Under the pieces are notes generated by a model. The model was not told where the DNA came from. It made no database searches and saw only the letters and a list, made by a program, of their open reading frames with translations. From Verrucomicrobiales bacterium (lineage in GTDB: Bacteria > Verrucomicrobiota > Verrucomicrobiia > Verrucomicrobiales > DEV007), in NCBI GenBank assembly GCA_029210205.1, contig JARGOD010000019.1:1-61286 (forward strand): a stretch of 61,286 nt of DNA, written 5' to 3'. Below, one piece after another: positions 25,646-35,449 of the stretch (positions are counted from its first letter, which is position 1; every line of letters starts with the position of its first letter). Position numbers and translations under genes: made by a program.

Positions 25646-28600
25646 ATGCTTCGGTTTCACATAGTTCTCAACAGCTTTTCCGGTCCTCTTTTGGCTCTGG
25701 TTCTTTTGTTTGTGTCGTTGGCTATCCCGGGATTAGTCGCGCAAGAGCGAACTCGAACTGCGGAACAATTTGAAGAAGCATCTCTCCAATATCGGACGGC
25801 ACTCCATTACGATCCTTTGCTGGAAGCCCCCCTTGACGGGCTGATTCGTCTCTACCGAGAAGCCGATCGAATTGATGAACTCGTCGGGCTCTATCGAAGC
25901 CACATCGAGCAGTATCCGGATGATGCAGGTGCAAAGTCAGTTCTTATTCAGATCTTAAATCGGGAGAAACGCGAAGATGTTGGAGAGCTTGTCACTTCTT
26001 CTGTGACTTTGCACCCGGAGTTTCCGGCGCTGAATTATCTGCAATTCCGTTTTTTAGAGAGGAAAGGAGATGAGCGTTCCCTCGATTCTCTTTCCCGGGC
26101 GATTGACCTTGAGCCTAATGTCGCAAAGCGAAGCCAATGGCTTGAAGAACTCCTTCAACTCTCGGAGGGGGATGAAGCACGCAAGCTTGCCGGAGCTCAG
26201 CTAGAAAAACTCCTCACGGTCGAAGGGCAATCCGCCGCGAACTACGTGGCTCTGGCTAAACTGATGCAGCGCTACCTGTTCTGGGACCTTTCACTTGAAG
26301 CAATCATGCAGGCATCGACTGGTGGGCTGGCTCCTGACGGAGAAGTGGATGTTTCCATAATGCGGGCGACTGCACTTCGCGAAATTGGGAGGGGAGGAGA
26401 GGCGGCTGCGATCCTTGATGCCTTATTGAGTAAGTTATCTGCTGATCATTGGCGGAGACGTGAGATATTGTCGATGAGGCTTTCTGCGGTTGCGACGGAA
26501 AGTGAACGCGAGGAGATTGTCGCTAAGTTCAAAAAGGCTTATGAGGATCAGCCGGGAAATGAAACCGCGGCGCTCGACTACGCTGAAATCCTCATCGCAA
26601 GTGAACAGCAAACTAAGGCGATTCAAGTCATCCTAAGTGCTGCGACCACTCAATCATCTTCCTCTCTTATTGAGGCTCGCGCCCTTGAGTTGCTTCTTTC
26701 CGGTAATGATTCTTCGGCTTTGGAGTCGTTTCTGGAAGGTCGCCTCGAAGTTGACCCAGAAAGAGCTGATCTGAGATTTCAGCTGGTGAAAGTCCGCTAC
26801 GCGCTGGGCAAGGATGCAGAAGCAGAACAGGATTTTAAAGCGGTCGTCGCAGGCCTTGAGCCCTCCGATCTCTCCGAGAGAATTCTTGAACTTCAACGCT
26901 ACTTGCGCAGCATTGACCGTGTCGAAGCAGCAGGAGTGTATCTACAGCGATACGTGCGGAATTATCCTGATCGTCTCGATGTCGCGAGAGAGCTTGCTGA
27001 AGTTTATGTCTCCCGCGAAAATCACGATGCGGTCGATCTGCTCATCGCAACACTCGATGTCACTTCAGCGACTTCAGAATTGGTTGCGGATCTCGCTGCT
27101 TTTCTTGCTGTGGAAGGTTTTTTTGCGTCGGCGCGCTCCGTTTTGGAAACGAGGCTTAAAACAGAGCCTTCGAATTTTGAACTCGGTCTTATGTTGATAG
27201 AAGTCTATGGGGAACTCGGAGATGAGGCGGCCAGTGTTTCCTTTACACCTAAGATGCGTGAACTCGCGGACAGTCCGGAACGATATTCGCGGTGGCTTGA
27301 GTCGGCAGTGGCGGCAAATACCAAGCTTGAAGCGATCGACCGCTTTTTTGCGAACGAGCAGGCCCGATTCTCTTTTGACAGCGGTGAGTGGCCAAAAGAC
27401 AAGGTTGAAAAGTTTGTGATTCTCTGTGAGGCAGGAAAATTGAAGTTGCAGGTTGAAACCGTTGCGTTGGCGGTACGGACACAGTTAGAGAATGGAACCT
27501 TTGACACGGCATTGAAAACCCGGCTTCGAAGGTTTCTCGTTGGGATGCTCGAAGCAGATCCTGCCGCTGCGCTCGAGGTCGAAACGCAGTTGAAAGCACT
27601 CGCTGAGGAAGATGCCGGCAATCGTCCCGAGTATGACCTTCAACGCGCATTGCTCTATCACCGGACGCAACGCATTGACTTGGCCCAGTCCCTTCTCACC
27701 ACCGTTGCCTTTTCAGAGATTCAGTCACCGGGAATTCTTCAGGAAGCGATCGAAATCCTTGTTGGATACGATTATCTAATGCAGGCAGCGGAAGCTCTGG
27801 AAGTCGTGAACGAACTGCTTCCGGAGGACGTTTTCAGTTGGGAGCGAAGGCTCACACTGCTTGCTTCCTTGAATCGTGAATCTGATTTTCGTGCGGTTGT
27901 CCGACAACTTCGTGATGACGGTGCCCAGCCCAAACTTCGCGAAGACTCCATCGCGATGTTGGATGACCATTTACAAGCTTCCTTCTGGAGGTCTGTCTCG
28001 CGCCTGATTGCTACCGGAGACCCCAATCGATTTGAGGATGCGCTTCCACTTCTGGCTTCGGTGGACCGGGAAAACCAAAGTCTGACTGATGCTGTCTGGA
28101 CTGAGTGGACTCGAGCCATTGTCTTGAAGACTCTTGGAAGAGAAGATGAATCTGCCAGCGCCCTTGATCGACTGAAGAGTTTGCTTGAGAAGCAAAATGT
28201 TTCTTTGATCGAGTTTCCGGATGGACTCACCTTGAACGGTGACAGTGCGTCTACACTTGTCAACGAGATGAGCGCGGGGGCTGTATCCCACTCAGGAGTC
28301 AATTCGGCCAGTGTTCTAACACAGTCAGAAGTCGGCTGGGCATTTGAAGTGGAACCGGGAGCGAGCATTGAACAGTTCGCTCAAAGTGGTGACTTGATTG
28401 TCGCATTGGACAATCGAGGAATGGTCTACTCACTGGATCAGAAGAGTGGAAAGCTTCTGTGGCGAGAACGTCTCGTTCAGCGTGAGCAAGATCTGGGAGC
28501 CAGGCGTCCCGGATTGTTTATTACCCAACCTAACACGCATCCAAAGGATTTGATGCAGGTGAAAAATGTTCGGCCTTTTCTTGTCGAAGGAGATCGCTTT

Positions 28601-29761
28601 TATATTTTAGGAAACGACGATCTGAAGGCGTTCTCGAGTCGGGAGGGAAAGCTGATTTGGTCTGCACAATTAGGATCTCAACTTCTCAAAGAGACTCCTC
28701 CTTTCGAGGGTTCTCGTCCGGATACTTTGATGAAGATTGCTGATGGAAAGCTTGTCATTTTTCGTCCCGACGACGGTATGCTTTTTGCCTTTGATACCAG
28801 TTCAGGAAAACAGATCTGGGAGTTGCAGGTATGGAAAGAGCAGCCCAGAGGTCAGCTTTCTTCTCTCAATGCTGGACTCGCACTTACTGCAGAACATGTT
28901 TTTGCCTATGGTTGGCAGTCAGTCGTTCTCGATGCTTCTACCGGGCAGTTGCTCTGGGGATTCGACCGTTCACTTGCGACGACATTTCCGGTAACCCTTC
29001 GCAAAGACCGCGGGGAGGACGGAAGCGGAGATGTTCAAATCGAACAGGTAACGGAACCCATAAACCATCTCGTTGATTTTACCCGTTCAGATCTGACTTC
29101 CGGATTTCTTTCATCGTTGGAGAACGAAAAACTTTCCATGGTTAGTCCGGCAGTTCACTGGACCCGGGAGCGGCTTCAGGAGGGTTCAGAGTCTTACGGT
29201 GTTATCGCCGATGGATTTCTCTGGCTGATGCAAGGAAAGTCGCTTCGCAGGCTTTCACTGCGCCTTCCCGTTGCTTCGCGACAGCTTCCCGCGAGTGGGA
29301 CATTCATCGGAGTAGTGAAAAATCATGCATGGTTTCTGGACGGGCCACTGCTGATGCATCTGGATTTCAACACCGAGAGAGAGTCTCAGGTAAATCTCGG
29401 CGATTTAGGTGTTAATCTCCGTGCCGTGCTATCAGGAAACCAGCTTGTCATCCGTGGCGAAACTGGCGCTAAGGTCGTCAATGCCCTCACGGGAAGCGTA
29501 ATTGGAGCGCGCAGCTTTTCTCCGGAATTACAAAGTCATCTCGAGGCGGTGAGCGACGCTCGTCCTGATGATGCCAAGGTGGTTTCTTTGTGGAGAGGGG
29601 CAGTATCTTTACCTGAGAACGGTGAGCCGAGGTATTGCCTCCCGATTCGAGATTCTATATCGGAAGACGGATACGTGACACAGTTCGGAGGCAATGTTCT
29701 CGTTTGCTTTAAGTCACTTAAGAAACCCAACGCTCCGTTAGCAGGGGGTGTGGGGGAATAA
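25646..29761 (+). CDS. Large exported TPR plus PQQ-type beta-propeller protein
   Basis: A 1371-residue protein. ATG 25646 is chosen over a TTG at 25631 that overlaps the MoxR stop. A signal peptide (about residues 8-32, ending GLVAQ) exports it. Residues about 35-880 are tetratricopeptide-like helical repeats (e.g. ALHYDPLLEAPLDGLIRLYREA, then LVGLYRSHIEQYPDDAGAKS). Residues about 895-1370 form a quinoprotein-like beta-propeller, with blades such as LDQKSGKLLWRERLV, FSSREGKLIWSAQLG, FDTSSGKQIWELQVW and DASTGQLLWGFDRSL. No PQQ or enzymatic site can be demonstrated, so the propeller is more likely a binding platform. Probably the periplasmic substrate-recognition or scaffold element of the MoxR/VWA system. 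Longest gene in the window. Confidence 0.8.
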   Translation: MLRFHIVLNSFSGPLLALVLLFVSLAIPGLVAQERTRTAEQFEEASLQYRTALHYDPLLEAPLDGLIRLYREADRIDELVGLYRSHIEQYPDDAGAKSVLIQILNREKREDVGELVTSSVTLHPEFPALNYLQFRFLERKGDERSLDSLSRAIDLEPNVAKRSQWLEELLQLSEGDEARKLAGAQLEKLLTVEGQSAANYVALAKLMQRYLFWDLSLEAIMQASTGGLAPDGEVDVSIMRATALREIGRGGEAAAILDALLSKLSADHWRRREILSMRLSAVATESEREEIVAKFKKAYEDQPGNETAALDYAEILIASEQQTKAIQVILSAATTQSSSSLIEARALELLLSGNDSSALESFLEGRLEVDPERADLRFQLVKVRYALGKDAEAEQDFKAVVAGLEPSDLSERILELQRYLRSIDRVEAAGVYLQRYVRNYPDRLDVARELAEVYVSRENHDAVDLLIATLDVTSATSELVADLAAFLAVEGFFASARSVLETRLKTEPSNFELGLMLIEVYGELGDEAASVSFTPKMRELADSPERYSRWLESAVAANTKLEAIDRFFANEQARFSFDSGEWPKDKVEKFVILCEAGKLKLQVETVALAVRTQLENGTFDTALKTRLRRFLVGMLEADPAAALEVETQLKALAEEDAGNRPEYDLQRALLYHRTQRIDLAQSLLTTVAFSEIQSPGILQEAIEILVGYDYLMQAAEALEVVNELLPEDVFSWERRLTLLASLNRESDFRAVVRQLRDDGAQPKLREDSIAMLDDHLQASFWRSVSRLIATGDPNRFEDALPLLASVDRENQSLTDAVWTEWTRAIVLKTLGREDESASALDRLKSLLEKQNVSLIEFPDGLTLNGDSASTLVNEMSAGAVSHSGVNSASVLTQSEVGWAFEVEPGASIEQFAQSGDLIVALDNRGMVYSLDQKSGKLLWRERLVQREQDLGARRPGLFITQPNTHPKDLMQVKNVRPFLVEGDRFYILGNDDLKAFSSREGKLIWSAQLGSQLLKETPPFEGSRPDTLMKIADGKLVIFRPDDGMLFAFDTSSGKQIWELQVWKEQPRGQLSSLNAGLALTAEHVFAYGWQSVVLDASTGQLLWGFDRSLATTFPVTLRKDRGEDGSGDVQIEQVTEPINHLVDFTRSDLTSGFLSSLENEKLSMVSPAVHWTRERLQEGSESYGVIADGFLWLMQGKSLRRLSLRLPVASRQLPASGTFIGVVKNHAWFLDGPLLMHLDFNTERESQVNLGDLGVNLRAVLSGNQLVIRGETGAKVVNALTGSVIGARSFSPELQSHLEAVSDARPDDAKVVSLWRGAVSLPENGEPRYCLPIRDSISEDGYVTQFGGNVLVCFKSLKKPNAPLAGGVGE

Positions 29762-29763
29762 TT

Positions 29764-30687
29764 ATGGAGTTGTCGTCTCAACAGAAATCGCAGGACGAGC
29801 TCTTTGACGCCGATTTTCTCGACCGTCTTCGTGCGCTCTTTCTTCGCTTGCGCAAGAGGAAGCAACTTCGGCGTAAAGGTTTGCAATCAACTCCTGCCAC
29901 CGGCTTCACCCGGGAGTTTAAAGATTTCAGGCACTACACTCCACGTGACGATTACCGTGCCATTGACTGGAGGCTCTACGCACGTCTCGACCGGCTCTTC
30001 ATCAGACTCTATGAAGAAATTCAGGAGTTTCATGTTCATGTTGTCGTCGACACGAGTGCTTCGATGCAGTCTCCCCATAGTGAAAAGCGGAGCACTGGTC
30101 TGAAGTTGGCTGTCGCTCTTGCCTACATGGGGCTGGTTGGACATCACAGAGTAAGTCTTTATTCAATGGGCGATGTGGTGGAGGACCCACCTCCGCCGTT
30201 GAAAGGTCAGGGGAGTCTGCAACGCGTCCTCGATTTCGCCAGCGGCCTCGAGTTTGGAGGAGTTACCAATCTGAATAAGTGCTTTGAGAACTTTCAACCG
30301 AGTCGTCGGCGCTATGGAATTATTTTTGTGATTTCCGACCTTTACGGACAAGATGTCGATGAAGCTAGGGATGCGATCAAGCATGCTGCGAAGTGGCCCG
30401 GCGAAGTTCACTTTATCCAAGTCTTTCACCCGAGTGAGGCAAAACCTGATCTCGACGGGGAGATCGAACTGGTCGATGTGGAAACCCGAGAGCACCGTAG
30501 GCTCTGGATCACTCCACGTGACCGCAAGCGCTACGAAGAACGCTATGAAGAATTCCTGACAGATATCGAAAAATCGTGCCAGTCCCGGCAAATCGACTAC
30601 CAGCGATGGCGAACGGATAATCCGTTCGATGAACTCTTTCTCGATCTCCTCTCGCGTGGCTCCGCCCTCGCCGGCGGTACTGCCTGA
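29764..30687 (+). CDS. DUF58 protein
   Basis: A 307-residue protein whose ATG lies two bases after the previous stop. The DUF58 hallmark GFTREFKDFRHYTPRDDYRAIDWRL (residues about 47-71) is clear. It is followed by a VWA-type fold with MIDAS-like DTSASM (96-101) and a YGIIFVISDLYG strand (about 185). DUF58 proteins almost always neighbour MoxR ATPases and are thought to be their cytoplasmic partners. There is no membrane segment, as is common for this branch. The close spacing and its position between the TPR-propeller gene and the VWA gene place it inside one operon. Confidence 0.93.
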   Translation: MELSSQQKSQDELFDADFLDRLRALFLRLRKRKQLRRKGLQSTPATGFTREFKDFRHYTPRDDYRAIDWRLYARLDRLFIRLYEEIQEFHVHVVVDTSASMQSPHSEKRSTGLKLAVALAYMGLVGHHRVSLYSMGDVVEDPPPPLKGQGSLQRVLDFASGLEFGGVTNLNKCFENFQPSRRRYGIIFVISDLYGQDVDEARDAIKHAAKWPGEVHFIQVFHPSEAKPDLDGEIELVDVETREHRRLWITPRDRKRYEERYEEFLTDIEKSCQSRQIDYQRWRTDNPFDELFLDLLSRGSALAGGTA

Positions 30688-30699
30688 TCCCGGAAACGC

Positions 30700-32592
30700 A
30701 TGCAGTTCTTGACTCCTCAGTTTCTCTGGTTGCTGCTTCTCGGGATCATCCCGTTGATGCTCTATCTCTTTCGCAGGAAGTCGAAGACAGTCAATGTCGC
30801 GACGATGGTTTTCTTTAAAACGCTCGCGAAAGAACATCAAGAGTCGGCATGGCTTCGGCGACTGAAGAAATGGGCGTCATTTCTGCTCACGATCTTGATG
30901 CTGAGCCTCGCCGTTTTTGTCCTTTCCCGTCTCATCGCAACACAGGATGATCCCGATCAATACAGGACTGTCGTAATTCTTCTCGACCGCTCCGCTTCGA
31001 TGGCTGTGACCGATAGTGAGGGCGAGTCACGCCTCGCAGCAGCCAAGCGAATTCTCCGCGAGCGCCTCGAAAAAGTTCCCGATGAGGTCGGGGTTGCCCT
31101 GATCGCCTACGATGTCCGGGCCGAGGTTTTGCAGCCGCGCACTTTCAAAAGGCGCGAACTTATTTCTCAACTCGATCTGGTATCCCTGCGACCCATGGTT
31201 GGAGATACGGTTGCGGCATTTGAAGTAGCCCGGCTCATTGCCGGGCTGGAGAAACCGGCTGCAATCTGGCATCTCTCGGATCATTCGTTCAAGGAAGCGG
31301 AAGTCAATTCAGGCACTGACTCTGGAATCGCGATTCGAGAACTTATTCTCGCCCGGGAAAACGCTACGAACACAGGCATCACTGCGTTTCAAATTCGTCC
31401 TGTTCCACTCGAATATTCTCGCTACGAGGTTTATGTCCAGTTGGCGTTGAATGAGGCTGCCGTGGCTCCGTTGACATCCCGCCTTGAAGTGAGCGTAGGA
31501 GGCATTCCGAATCAACATCGGGAAATCGACTTAAATCCGGGCGAACGTTTTGGATTAACCTTCCGCCTCAACGGCGTCAGCGATCAACTATTGAAACTCA
31601 ATTTGAAAACGGAGAACGATGTCTTTCCGCTCGATGACATTGTTACGATTCCGTTGCCGGACGTTCAACCGGTTCTCGCTGCCTGGATACGTCCAGACGG
31701 AAAAGAGGACCCATACACGCGACTCGCGCTTTCTTCGATTCAGGAATCAGGACGTTTTGAGCTGCTCAAGGGCCCTCCAGGTGCCTGGCCTCTCGATGAA
31801 GAAGTCGATGCGGTAATTTTTGATGGATGGCTTCCCGAGGAGTGGCCCGAGGGGATTCCCGCTGTTGTCATTAATCCTCCGGGGAGTTCCGGTCCGGTGT
31901 TAGCACGCACCTTGGGGAATCCGATCCCCTACGATTCGGTTCGTGTTGGAAACAGCGATCACCCGGTTCTTTTCAGGGTCAGCAGTAGCCGGGTCGCGCT
32001 CACTCAAACAGCTGTTTTCCAAAGTGCAGGTTCCCTGGAGCCTCTTTGGCTTGCCGGTCAGGATCCAATCCTTGCCGCAGGAGAAGTGAAAGGACAGCGA
32101 CTTGTCATTATGGGGTTTTCTCCGGGAGCATCGGAGAGACTTCCGCTTACAGCGTCTTTTCCTCTCCTCATGGGAAATGCTCTGCTGTGGTGTGTTGATC
32201 GATCAGACATGCGCTCTACCGGCGTTGAGCTGCTTTCGACTGGAGAGCTTGCCCGGGTTCGCGGGGAAAGTATTGAGTGGTCACAATGGGAAGGTCGCGA
32301 GATGGCTTCGCGAAAGCGACCGCTTCGTGCAGATGTGATTGAGATGGATCGCATTGGTGTATGGAGAACATTCAATGAGAAGGGGGAGCTTGAGCAGCAG
32401 GGAACCTCCCATATTTTGTCTTCAGCCGAGAGCGAAATCCCGATTCAACTAAGTAGCGCAGGTAATACCGACGATGCTTATTTCACTGCCGCTGGCGGTG
32501 TCGGAGGAAAGCTCAAACTCTGGTTATTGTTCACGCTGGTTTTCATACTTCTGCTCGAGAGCTGGCTCTTCCATCGCCATGCTGTCTATTGA
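30700..32592 (+). CDS. BatA-like membrane protein with VWA domain
   Basis: A 630-residue protein. The N-terminus MQFLTPQFLWLLLLGIIPL with RRK turn is the BatA/aerotolerance N-terminal domain signature, with membrane segments at about 7-25 and 58-78. A VWA domain follows with DRSASM (96-101) and a WHLSDHS strand near 190. Its threonine site is not clear, so metal binding may be partial. Residues about 225-600 are beta-rich and presumably periplasmic. A final membrane helix lies near 607-627 (LKLWLLFTLVFILLLESWLF). The role is probably as a MoxR partner in envelope maintenance. Confidence 0.88.
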   Translation: MQFLTPQFLWLLLLGIIPLMLYLFRRKSKTVNVATMVFFKTLAKEHQESAWLRRLKKWASFLLTILMLSLAVFVLSRLIATQDDPDQYRTVVILLDRSASMAVTDSEGESRLAAAKRILRERLEKVPDEVGVALIAYDVRAEVLQPRTFKRRELISQLDLVSLRPMVGDTVAAFEVARLIAGLEKPAAIWHLSDHSFKEAEVNSGTDSGIAIRELILARENATNTGITAFQIRPVPLEYSRYEVYVQLALNEAAVAPLTSRLEVSVGGIPNQHREIDLNPGERFGLTFRLNGVSDQLLKLNLKTENDVFPLDDIVTIPLPDVQPVLAAWIRPDGKEDPYTRLALSSIQESGRFELLKGPPGAWPLDEEVDAVIFDGWLPEEWPEGIPAVVINPPGSSGPVLARTLGNPIPYDSVRVGNSDHPVLFRVSSSRVALTQTAVFQSAGSLEPLWLAGQDPILAAGEVKGQRLVIMGFSPGASERLPLTASFPLLMGNALLWCVDRSDMRSTGVELLSTGELARVRGESIEWSQWEGREMASRKRPLRADVIEMDRIGVWRTFNEKGELEQQGTSHILSSAESEIPIQLSSAGNTDDAYFTAAGGVGGKLKLWLLFTLVFILLLESWLFHRHAVY

Positions 32593-32614
32593 TTTTTTGT
32601 AGTGCCCCTTTTGA

Positions 32615-35242
32615 ATGGACTGGTTGTTTCCTCATGCTCTTCTGCTCATTGTGCCTGCGCTAGCGGTGTTGTGGTGGTGTGATCTGAAGTCAGCTCATCC
32701 GATGGGTCCGGGTCGCCGCCGCCTGCTCTTTGTTCTTCGCGGTTTGTTAGTCATTCTCGCCATCCTCGCAATTGCTTCGCCCGCGAGAATTCTTACGAGT
32801 CGAGAGCAGGCCGTCATGTTTGTGCTCGATCACAGTAGAAGTGAGGGCGAGGCTGGCATCAACTCGGTGTATGCAGCCGCGGAATCGGTTCGCGCGACAC
32901 TCAGCGCGAACCCGCCGGTTGGATATATCGCTGCGGGGACCTCCCCGAGACTCATCAGCTATCCTGATCGAAGTCCTGAAACAGTTATCCCCGCGGTTCG
33001 AAATCAACTCGCAGAAGAGATCGGTGCCTCCTCAAACTATGAGCGGGCAGTTACGCTGGCTCGCGGGCTTTTTCCGACGGGAACATCGAAGCACATTGTC
33101 CTCGTCGGTGATGGAGTCGAAACAGGTGGCAGCCTCCTTTCGGCGGCCGAAGAAGCGGCCATTTCAGGTATTAAAATTCACGCGGTAGGAATTGCAGGGG
33201 AAATCCAGCCGGACGTTCGCGTTACCAAACTCACCAGTTCTCAGTCCCGTCTCAACGAGGGAGCGAGTCTCGAACTTGAAGCGATTGTCGATGGATCACT
33301 GGAAGGGCCGGGGAGATTGCGCCTTTTTGAAAACGGAGTTGAGGTTGACGCGGTTGAAGTGAGTCTTGTTCCGGGAGAAACTCTGACCCATCGCTTCAAG
33401 CGAGTTCCCGAGCAGCGGAATATCTACAATTACAGGGTTGTTATTGAAGGATTCGAGGGGAGGGACCGAATCCCTGAGAATAATGAGGCCCTAAGTATTG
33501 TCGACGTCAGAGGCAAACCTCTTTGGCTCTATGTGGAGGGTGAGGAAGGGGAAAGTCGCTTCCTTGCCGGTGCAATGGAGCGTGAAGGAATACGACTTGA
33601 TGTTCGGTCTCCTGAAGGCCTTCCCGATTCGCTACAACAGCTTGCAGGCTATGATGGGATCATTCTCTCTGACATACCGGCACACCGCATTGGAGAGACC
33701 CGAATGAGCGCGATCCGGGACTATGTTGAGAATCTTGGAGGTGGATTCGTCATGGCTGGTGGTATGAATTCTTTTGGAGTCGGCGGCTACTATCGCACCC
33801 CCATCGAAGAGATTCTTCCCGTTAAGCTCAAGGCTCCGGATCAGGAAGAAATGCAGAGTTCGGGACTCGCCTTGGTGATTGACCGCTCGGGGTCGATGGC
33901 AGGTCAGAAGATTGAAATATGCAAGAGCGCAGCTATTGCCACCGCGGAGCTGCTTTCGACGGACGACTACATTGGAATCTACGCTTTCGACTCTCAGGTT
34001 CATGAAATAGTTCCGATGACCAAGGTTACCTCTACCAGTGCTATTGCGAACCAGATTTCGCTACTGGGGTCGGGCGGGGGTACCAACATTTATCCCGGGA
34101 TGGTTTTGGCGCGCGAAGAATTGAACGGCGTAAAGACTAAGATCAAACACATGATCGTCCTGACCGACGGGCAAACCTCCGGGCAGGGATATCAAGCCCT
34201 CGCGAGCCAATGTCATGCCGAAGGAATCACGATTTCAACTGTCGCAGTCGGTGCGGGAGCGCAGATTGGATTGCTACAGGGAATCGCCGCCGCTGGCGGA
34301 GGACAAAGCTATGTCACGATGGACCCGACTGCGATCACTAGAATTTTCACGCAGGATACGATGACTCACACGGGGCGCATGATCCGCGAGGATGCTTTCG
34401 AGCCGCGCCTTGTCGAATCGCATCCGATGCTTCGTGATTGGTCCGACGGGGAGGCACCTCCTCTTCTCGGGTATGTAAAAACTAATCGAAAAGCAACTGC
34501 TCAAGTCCCGCTTGTAACGGATACCGGGGACCCGCTATTGGCCCACTGGCGATTTGGACTCGGAAAGGTCACCGCTTTTACTTCAGATTGTAAGTCGAGA
34601 TGGGCTGCTTTGTGGGTCACCGACTGGAGCGGCTACAGCCAGCTCTGGTCGCAGATCCTTCGCGAAACTGCTCGCGCTCCTCAAGGGCTGAACATGGACC
34701 TTCGACTTGAAGAATTAGGGGAAACTGTCGCTATCGCGGTTGATCTCGCGGAGGACGCTGGGACGAGGCGAAACGGAGCTACCGTTGAGGCTGATATTTT
34801 TCACGTCCCCGCGAATGCTCTTGGATCCGGAATGAACGCGGTTTCCACAGTCAAGCTTGAGCAGGAAGGACCGGGATGGTATACCTCTTCGTTTCGTCCT
34901 GTTGAACCCGGTGTCTACCTCGTTCGCGCCAGGTCTGGATCCCAGCTCGTTTCTGCTGGCTATGTTCACAACCCGTCGACTGAGGTCGCAACCGGTCAGA
35001 TTGACGAAGCTCTTCTTCAGAAGGCTTGCAAAGTCACCGGAGGAATCTTCCTGGAATCACCGGAAGATGTATTGGAACTGACAGGAACTGATGTTTCCCG
35101 GCACGAAGAACTCTGGCCGCTGATTCTTGTGGCCTTTCTACTGATTTACCTCGTCGATCTTTTCGTGAGGCGTTGGGAGAATGCCCACGGTATTGCAGAA
35201 ATTGGCAGGAATTTGTTCATTAGCAGATTCCGTAGAAAATAG
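32615..35242 (+). CDS. Membrane protein with two VWA domains and a GATase1-like domain
   Basis: An 875-residue protein. Two N-terminal membrane segments (about 5-20 and 35-53) precede a first VWA domain with DHSRS (72-76). After a beta-rich linker comes a class I glutamine-amidotransferase-like fold (about 300-400; YDGIILSDIPAHRI, GGGFVMAGGMNSFGVGGYY), in which no catalytic Cys nucleophile can be seen. A second VWA domain follows with a full MIDAS: DRSGSM (423-428), GGGTNIYPG and LTDGQTSG. A C-terminal membrane helix lies near 840-858 (WPLILVAFLLIYLVDLF). This architecture occurs in planctomycete and verrucomicrobial MoxR clusters and its function is unknown. Last gene of the cluster. Confidence 0.85.
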   Translation: MDWLFPHALLLIVPALAVLWWCDLKSAHPMGPGRRRLLFVLRGLLVILAILAIASPARILTSREQAVMFVLDHSRSEGEAGINSVYAAAESVRATLSANPPVGYIAAGTSPRLISYPDRSPETVIPAVRNQLAEEIGASSNYERAVTLARGLFPTGTSKHIVLVGDGVETGGSLLSAAEEAAISGIKIHAVGIAGEIQPDVRVTKLTSSQSRLNEGASLELEAIVDGSLEGPGRLRLFENGVEVDAVEVSLVPGETLTHRFKRVPEQRNIYNYRVVIEGFEGRDRIPENNEALSIVDVRGKPLWLYVEGEEGESRFLAGAMEREGIRLDVRSPEGLPDSLQQLAGYDGIILSDIPAHRIGETRMSAIRDYVENLGGGFVMAGGMNSFGVGGYYRTPIEEILPVKLKAPDQEEMQSSGLALVIDRSGSMAGQKIEICKSAAIATAELLSTDDYIGIYAFDSQVHEIVPMTKVTSTSAIANQISLLGSGGGTNIYPGMVLAREELNGVKTKIKHMIVLTDGQTSGQGYQALASQCHAEGITISTVAVGAGAQIGLLQGIAAAGGGQSYVTMDPTAITRIFTQDTMTHTGRMIREDAFEPRLVESHPMLRDWSDGEAPPLLGYVKTNRKATAQVPLVTDTGDPLLAHWRFGLGKVTAFTSDCKSRWAALWVTDWSGYSQLWSQILRETARAPQGLNMDLRLEELGETVAIAVDLAEDAGTRRNGATVEADIFHVPANALGSGMNAVSTVKLEQEGPGWYTSSFRPVEPGVYLVRARSGSQLVSAGYVHNPSTEVATGQIDEALLQKACKVTGGIFLESPEDVLELTGTDVSRHEELWPLILVAFLLIYLVDLFVRRWENAHGIAEIGRNLFISRFRRK

Positions 35243-35449
35243 AGGGCATTCGCTTTCGATTCGGCTGCATTCTTCATCGCGGAGTAGAATGACCGAGACC
35301 ATGGAGGAGAAGCGATGGTTGCGTGGGCGTCTCAATTCGTAAGTTACCTCTGGCCCTTTCAGGCCGGTTGATTGGCGTCATTGTGGCTCAGTAAACAATG
35401 CAACAAATTGCAGTGTTCAGGGTATGATTCATGTAATCCAACCGTGACC

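Noticed and set aside
35243-35449. Possible small gene or extended N-terminus before the DUF1549 gene
   Set aside because: Short ATG frames such as the one near 35301 have no support; a signal peptide begins at 35450.
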